A DNA stretch of 64,000 nt from assembly GCA_028583605.1 (NCBI GenBank), contig CM053331.1, forward strand, positions 38,494,783 to 38,558,782, in the 5' to 3' direction. This document shows, piece by piece, positions 58,366 through 64,000 of the stretch. The stretch's first letter is position 1; every line of letters starts with the position of its first letter. The translations under genes were made by a program, and so were the position numbers. The notes under the pieces were generated by a model. That model searched no databases and was not told the DNA's origin. It saw nothing but the letters and a program-made list of their open reading frames with translations. The stretch comes from Dastarcus helophoroides (lineage: Eukaryota; Arthropoda; Insecta; Coleoptera; Bothrideridae).

Positions 58366-61040
58366 AAAATTCAAAAATATCACTTTCTACGTACAGTAGA
58401 AAACTGTAATTGCTTCTATGTTAATCTAGTTACAGAAAACTGTAATTCTTTCTGTCAGTTTTATCAGATATTTTTTGCAAGTCCGATAATTGCAGCATTT
58501 TAAAAATAGCACAACTGTGTCAAATGTGGTATTGGCATCAAACTGACCAATGATTTGGTTTACACATTACAAAATTTTTTATATTCACGTCAACAGTGAG
58601 TGTAAATTCTCAAGAAAGCCGTGACCGAACCGTAACATCAAAGTTATCCGAATTCTTCGCAAAATTATTATTTAATTAGTGATGGCATTTTATTCCTTAA
58701 TTGGGTGTGTTTTTGGGGGAGGAAAAGTGCTCGAAGTGCAAAAATTTCGTATTTTGTGACAAATTTTGACTCGTTTAAAATAAATACAATGAAATTTAGC
58801 TCGCCCAGTTACAAGAGCCATCTGTGTATCAATAGACGGAACTAGCTGTCATATTTCAAAAGTACTATTTTTTGTGTTGTTTTCTGTTAATTCATAACAT
58901 AAATCATCGCGAAATTTATTAGAATTTTTTGAGTAACATTTAATTATTCACTTGAAGAAGAAAATCTTACCTAAATTGCTTTAATGTGCGGGATGCAAGG
59001 TTAGGAGTTTGGTCGACAAGTGAATTAGTCTTAAATTGAGGAACTTAATTATTTCTGGGCACATATCTGAACATTTAATTGTTTAATTAATTGGGGATAA
59101 TTATTTTACTTACATTGGGACAACTCCATTTCATTTAAAATAATTATAATGAGATTTAGCTCGCCCACACGCTAGAGCCATCTGTGTATCAGTAGCCGCA
59201 ACTCATTTTCTGTTATATAGATCTCTGCTTTGGTCCAAACTAGGAAAACATTGATTCACGGATAAATAATAAGCGGTTTGATTTAATAACCACTGAAATT
59301 TAATTATTCTCTACTTTATACGACTCTTACATTGAGAGATTTCATTTACAATAATTATAATAAAATTTAGCCCGCGCAAACACAAGACTTATCTATGTAT
59401 GAGTAGACCCAACTGGCATCCCAAATTTTAAACGACTATTTTTTTAAATTTTCTTTTAATTCATAATATAAATCGTACTCAAATTGATCAAAATTTTTCG
59501 AGTAATCTCTAATTACTTACTTGACTAGGGTAAGCGAAGCTAAATTACATTAATATGCAGGATGAAAGCTTAGGAGTTGAGTTGACGAATGAGTTGGTTT
59601 TGACCTGGGTAATTTAATTTCCACAGAGAACCTTTGCAAAATTTTAACCGCCCTTTAAATGCGGGTATAAGGATGGTTGCATTTCACTTACATTGTGACA
59701 AATTTCATCTCGTTTAAAATAATTACAATAAAATTTGTCTCGCCCAGATGTAAGAGCCATCTGTGGATCAATAGACGCAACTGGCTGTCATATCTCAAAA
59801 GTAGTATTTTTTTGTTTCGTTTTCTATTAATTCATAACATAAATCATCGCGAAATTTAGTGGAATTTTTCGAAGAACATCTAATTTTTCAGTTGAAGAAG
59901 AAAATCGTAGCTGAATTACGTTAATTTGCAGGATGCAAGACTAGGAGTTTGGTCGACGAGTGAATTGGTCTTAAATTAGGGAACTTAATTATTTCAGGGA
60001 ACGTATCCAAATATTTAATTGTTTTATTAATTGGGGATAATTATTTCACCTACATTGTGGCAATTCCATTTCATTTAAAATAATTATAATGAAATTTCTT
60101 AAAATTCAAAAATATCACTTTCTATGTAAAGTAGAAAACTGTAATTACTTTTGTGTTAATCTAGTTGCAGAAAACTGTAATTCTTTCTGTCAATTTTATC
60201 AGATTTTTGCAGGTCGGGTAATTGCAGCATTTTAAGAATAGTGCAACTGTGTTAAATGTGGCACTGGCATCAAACTGACCAATGATTTGGTTTACAGATT
60301 ATAAAATTTAAAATGTTTGATATTCACGTCAACACTGAGTGTAAATTTTCAAGAAAGCCGTGACCGAACCGTACCATCAAAATTATCCGAATTCTTCGCG
60401 AAATTATTATTTAATTAGTGATGGCATTTTATTCCTCAATGGGGTGTGTTTTTGGAGCAGGAAAAGTGCTCGAACTGGAAAAATTTCGTATTTTGTGACA
60501 AATTTCGACTCGTTTAAAATAATTACAATGAAATTTAACTCGCCCAGATACAAGAGCCATCTGTGTATCAATAGACGCAACTAGCTGTCATATTTCAAAA
60601 GTACTATTTTTTGTTTTGTTTTTTGTTAATTCATAACATAAATCATCGCGAAATTTATTAGAATTTTTCGAGTAACATTTAATTATTCACTTGAGGAAGA
60701 AAATCGTAGCTAAATTACGTTAATGTCCAGGATGCATGGTCAGGAGTTTGGTCGACGAGTGAATTGGTCTTAAATTGAGGAATTTAATTATTTCTGGGAA
60801 CGTATTCAAATATTTCATTGTTTTATTAACTGGGGATAATTATTTTACTTACATTGTGACAACTTTATTTCATTTAAAAGAATTATAATAAAATTTAGCT
60901 CGTGTAGACGCAAGAGCCATCTGTGTATCAGTAGCCGCAACTTATTTTCTGTTATAGAGATCTGTGCTTTAGTCCAAACCAAGAAAACATTGATTCACGG
61001 ATAAATAATAAGCAGTTTTGCTTAATAACTACTGAAATTT
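58366..61040. repeat. Dispersed units of about 360 bp and a 0.93-kb direct duplication
   Basis: A unit carrying TTTAAAATAATTACAATGAA, CTCGCCCAGA and GAGCCATCTGTGTATCA occurs near 58756, 59113, 59328, 59690, 60050 (truncated), 60495 and 60850. On top of this, 58366-59300 as a whole recurs at 60101-61040, an offset of about 1735 bp, with scattered differences. Short open frames inside are not gene-like. No terminal repeats or target duplications were found. Confidence 0.75.
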
Positions 61041-61400
61041 TTTTTTTTTGCGTTTATTTTAATAAATATAGAGGTCCTATTTAATAAAAGACTATTTTAC
61101 GCAAAATAAAGCGGAATAGATGCTAGTGACATCTATACGTGTTTTGCTATAACATAAATAATGTTTAATAATTAATAAATAACTTGGGTAGTTTTAAATG
61201 TTTTACGAATCTAATAACTATAGGAATTCGATTTGTTTAGGTTTATTTTTATAAATACTGGCGTCTTTTTTAATTTAAAGCTAATTTACACGAAATAAAG
61301 AGGATTAGATACTAGTGACATCTATCCGTCTATTTCTATACTACAACTACTACTTCAGAAAGATAGGTAATTTTAAATTTTGCATGAATTATCAGGCATT
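61041..61400. repeat. Two copies of a 189-bp-spaced repeat
   Basis: ACTAGTGACATCTAT and its context (AAATAAAG.GGA.TAGAT) occur at about 61123 and 61312. The CATCTAT motif resembles the CCATCTGT core of the preceding repeats, so they may be distant relatives. Confidence 0.55.
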
Positions 61401-62196
61401 TCGTCAAATAAACAACAGTAAACATCTGGAGGAAAAAGTTTCAAATTATATCAATTCGTGAATTCAAGCTTTCATCAATTTTTTGGTATTTTTGGGTCAA
61501 CAGTTTATTAACCTTTTAAGGGCACATAATTCTGATTTTCCATGTATCTGAATTTTTGTTTGCTTCGAAGCTCTTAATCTAATCTTATCATTAAGTCATT
61601 AACGGCGCGTTTGACTGCTAGAATAGCTACATAGAAGTGCAGATGAAAATCAATCTTATTTGGTGATCGTCGAATCAATCCTTGTTGAAGAAGGCGGTTC
61701 ATCGCCATCTTCCCTTGTATTCGTATCCTACTCGCTTTGAAAGCATAATGGGGTTACCCTTTGCGAGTGGATTAAACTTAAAAAAAAAAGATCAAATTGT
61801 TGGGTAAATGAATGAAGGAATCTTCAAATAACGAAGCTTTTTAAAATGACTGACCTAAAAAAATTGAATTTTCACCACTAAACAAAGACGAGTGTCCCTC
61901 AAAGACAAGGGGTGGCATCACGGTGGCACCGTTGATTGAATATAGTATATGTATTCAATCAACGGTGGCACTAAATAGGTAAGGCGTGGCTCCATTCTGT
62001 TGGTATGCCTCGAATTCAGACGTTAAAGCTTTGGCGCCAAGTTTTATCGATTAAACCTTTGTAATAAATTCAATAGGGCGACTCCGACTCTAATGTTTTA
62101 AAAACTAAATCTAGGGTAACTTAAAACGAATTTCTAGAGGCATTCGATCGGCTGCATCGTGAGATCCAAATAATCGCAAGGGAATTAGATTCAAAT
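61401..62196. other. Upstream region of the LITAF-like gene
   Basis: Single-copy DNA with one strong palindrome (61923-61971). No exon is recognised. It probably includes proximal regulatory DNA for the promoter at 62197. Confidence 0.4.
61923..61971. repeat. Near-perfect 20-bp palindrome with 9-bp loop
   Basis: GTGGCACCGTTGATTGAATA (61923-61942) is matched by its complement at 61952-61971 with one mismatch, around the AT-rich loop TAGTATATG. It could extrude as a cruciform or form an RNA hairpin. Confidence 0.85.
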
Positions 62197-62230
62197 TATA
62201 AAAGCCACGGAGTTGACAACGCTGCATCTT
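62197..62230 (+). promoter_or_regulatory. TATA promoter for the 62425 gene
   Basis: TATAAAAG at 62197-62204 predicts transcription starting near 62227, about 198 bp before the start codon. The predicted leader contains a run of GCGTTA/GCGTTT hexamer-like units at 62289-62320. Confidence 0.5.
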
Positions 62231-62424
62231 GATTTCTTTATTTACGTAGTGGGGGATTCACCGGCTTCGACGAGACGAGTTTATTATTAGCGTTAGCGTC
62301 AGCGTTTACGTTTACGTTGCAACGATTGTTTGGTTCAACATAAAACCGAGAGTTTTAAAGAGTGTGAATTCCATACTTCGTGCGCCGCTTAGTTACGATT
62401 TAGTGCCATAAATACCGATCGAGA

Positions 62425-62527
62425 ATGGAACATAAAGGAGTGCCCCCGCCGTACAGTCCTTTGGAGGGAGCCCCAACTTATAGCATGCCTCAGCCGCAGC
62501 AGCAGCAGCCCCCCGTCATAATCAATC
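62425..62527 (+). CDS. First coding exon of a LITAF-like membrane protein (partial)
   Basis: The exon starts at ATG in the context CGAGAATGG and encodes MEHKGVPPPYSPLEGAPTYS, then MPQPQQQQPPVIIN, ending inside a codon (C) before the strong donor GTAAGT at 62528. The PPPY and APTY motifs, the proline/glutamine-rich stretch and the closing VII run match the N-terminus of LITAF-domain proteins (also Brain protein I3-like). Those proteins sit on endosomal and lysosomal membranes through a C-terminal zinc-binding LITAF domain and recruit WW-domain ubiquitin ligases through PPxY. The LITAF domain itself would lie in later exons outside the window, so the family call is tentative; the exon itself is well supported by start, splice site and upstream promoter. 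A CAG run encodes the four consecutive Gln. Confidence 0.65.
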
Positions 62528-64000
62528 GTAAGTATTGGGTACTTATTAATGGTTGAGGGAGTTATGTGGCTCGCGATTTGTAGACTTCTGCTTATTAGTT
62601 GTCAAGAGTCGAGGGATCGGTACTTTCAAAGACATTTTCTAATTTCGATGGTATTTAAACACCGTCTGCCACGATTAGATTTACGATTAGTCTTAAAAGA
62701 TAGGTTTCATTTTATTTTACGAAACATAAATTTTGTCGTTCAAGAAATATTGATGACTAAATATTTAACATTGCACTTTCAAAATAGGAGATTTCTTTCT
62801 AAATACGAATTTATTTCCAAATACAAATTTATTATCGTTTGTGAAATTTATTATCGTCTGTGGAATTTATAGACGTCTTGAGTTTGAGAGAGAGCATTTT
62901 TCTGCCTGAAATATGGGAGATCTGGCAACCCTTTGGTGAATTTTATTTAACAAAAAATCTTTTCAAGTAATTTCGTGATCTAAAGGTCCAGAACTAATAC
63001 TTAACTATAACAGTTTATAAAGTCTAAGGGGTACTCTCGAGGGTGGAAAGCAGTTTTTTATTCAAACGAAACTAGTTGAGCGTAATTTTTCCAAGAAAAT
63101 TATACAAATATTTGCAATATCAGCAACTGACTGTTACATGAAACTTTCACTTACGTCAGGGAATAATTACTTAAACTATGCAAGTGAAATCTGTCCTTAG
63201 TCGTTATTAAAACATTAAATAACGTTTATTTGGATCCTACCATATAAAATATCTAAATTTCAGCTGTAATATCGTCGTTTTAGTTAAGTTATTATTAAAC
63301 GCGAGAAATTGCTGTGATTATTCATTGCAGTCGAACGCAATTATTCATGCATTTGTTATCAACGGTATTGAAACGTTTGGCATTGAAAGTATGAATCTTG
63401 TTTCCCAACGAAACGAATTATCGCTTGGAACATTACTAATTTGAAACTTGGAAATTGCCCTTGACCAGTGGCACACCCAAGAGGGAAAATGTTGCCCATT
63501 TGAAAATTTACAATTGTATTGCAGGTTTCGTTTTCAAAAAATCAGTTTTTTTGCTTAATTTCTTTTTTTTTTTTGTAAACTTTTGTCTTTTTCTTAAATT
63601 TTTTTTATTATACTATGCAAAATTTCGAATTTTACTAAAAGTTTCGCAATTTTTGGCCAAATTCGGACTTTTCTAAAAACGTCCCCTCTCTTTTTTTTCA
63701 AAATTACCACTTTTTTGTTTGAAATTTGAACCAATCTAAAAAAAGTCGAAATTTTGAAAAATAGGGTCGAAGTTTTCATAAAACGATGTTTTCAAATTCG
63801 ACGAAAGTAAAAATTTTGAAAAAAAGCCGTCATTTTAAAAAATGTGGAGGTTTTCGAAATGAATCGTAATTTTGGGTTAAAGTCGAAATTTCTGGAAAAA
63901 ATAAGTACAGAAATGTTCAAAATAAGTCATATTTTTGAAATAGAGTCAAAATTTTGAGAAAAAGACAAAATTTTGGAAACAGTATGAAAAATTTCCCAGT
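62528..64000 (+). other. First intron of the LITAF-like gene (continues past the window)
   Basis: Begins with GTAAGTATTG. No acceptor with a following LITAF-like coding segment is seen. From about 63540 the intron enters TTCGAA-related satellite, first T-rich and then A-rich. A 107-codon open frame at 62549-62872 is intronic and not gene-like. Confidence 0.55.
63540..64000. repeat. Satellite within the intron, with a strand switch
   Basis: 63540-63720 is T-rich (TTTCTAAAAACGTC, TTGTAAACTTTTGTC); from 63735 to the end the A-rich form AAAGTCGAAATTTTGAAAAA takes over. The family is that of the 42-47 kb array. Confidence 0.7.

Noticed and set aside
62549..62872. 107-codon open frame just after the LITAF-like exon
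   Set aside because: It starts inside the intron after a strong donor, has no recognisable domain and shows AT-rich non-coding composition.

Overview
The window looks like AT-rich arthropod DNA, most likely insect. The supporting signs are GT-AG splice sites, TATAAAAG boxes with a TCAGT initiator, a Tc1/mariner-type element with an insect-style intron-bearing transposase relic, and a solo LTR. A beetle is possible but unproven. There are no operons, ribosome binding sites, CRISPR arrays or recognisable rRNA/tRNA genes. Roughly two thirds of the window is tandem repeat. Most of the many short open frames are by-products of repeat units that lack stop codons.

Layout. 1-5040: long-period and then short-period TTCGAA-core satellites, with a foldback at 2431-3080. 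5041-8030: mostly single-copy DNA. 8031-13320: T-rich TTTCGAT higher-order satellite. 13321-15890: single-copy DNA. 15990-17420: an array of TTAGAAGC units with a period of about 340 bp. 17430-18110: an 18-bp array with an exact 270-bp duplication. 18111-21680: more TTTCGAT satellite. 21681-23120: a GC-richer island with a small open frame and a probable coding exon. 23640-29660: a 111-bp satellite with an added 159-bp spacer. 29661-32560: single-copy DNA with a second probable exon (30515-30607), then a direct-plus-inverted repeat element. 32560-39990: A-rich 33-bp satellite interrupted by a 373-bp solo LTR. 40000-42360: single-copy DNA with a small transposon. 42361-46770: A-rich satellite. 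46771-49877: single-copy DNA. 49878-58155: an 8.3-kb segment bounded by matching inverted repeats and TA dinucleotides, holding a decayed DDE transposase and two satellite blocks. 58366-61400: dispersed and duplicated units of about 360 bp. 62197-62527: a TATA promoter and the first coding exon of a LITAF-like gene, whose first intron runs off the window and again contains satellite.

Genes. The only convincing host coding sequence is the proline-rich first exon at 62425-62527. Exons at 22472-22860 and 30515-30607 are phase-compatible on the plus strand and could belong to one gene whose intron contains the 111-bp satellite; this is inference. The different satellites share TTCGAA or ATCGAT cores and change strand orientation from block to block. 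That suggests repeated amplification from one simple-sequence pool in a heterochromatin-like or intronic setting.
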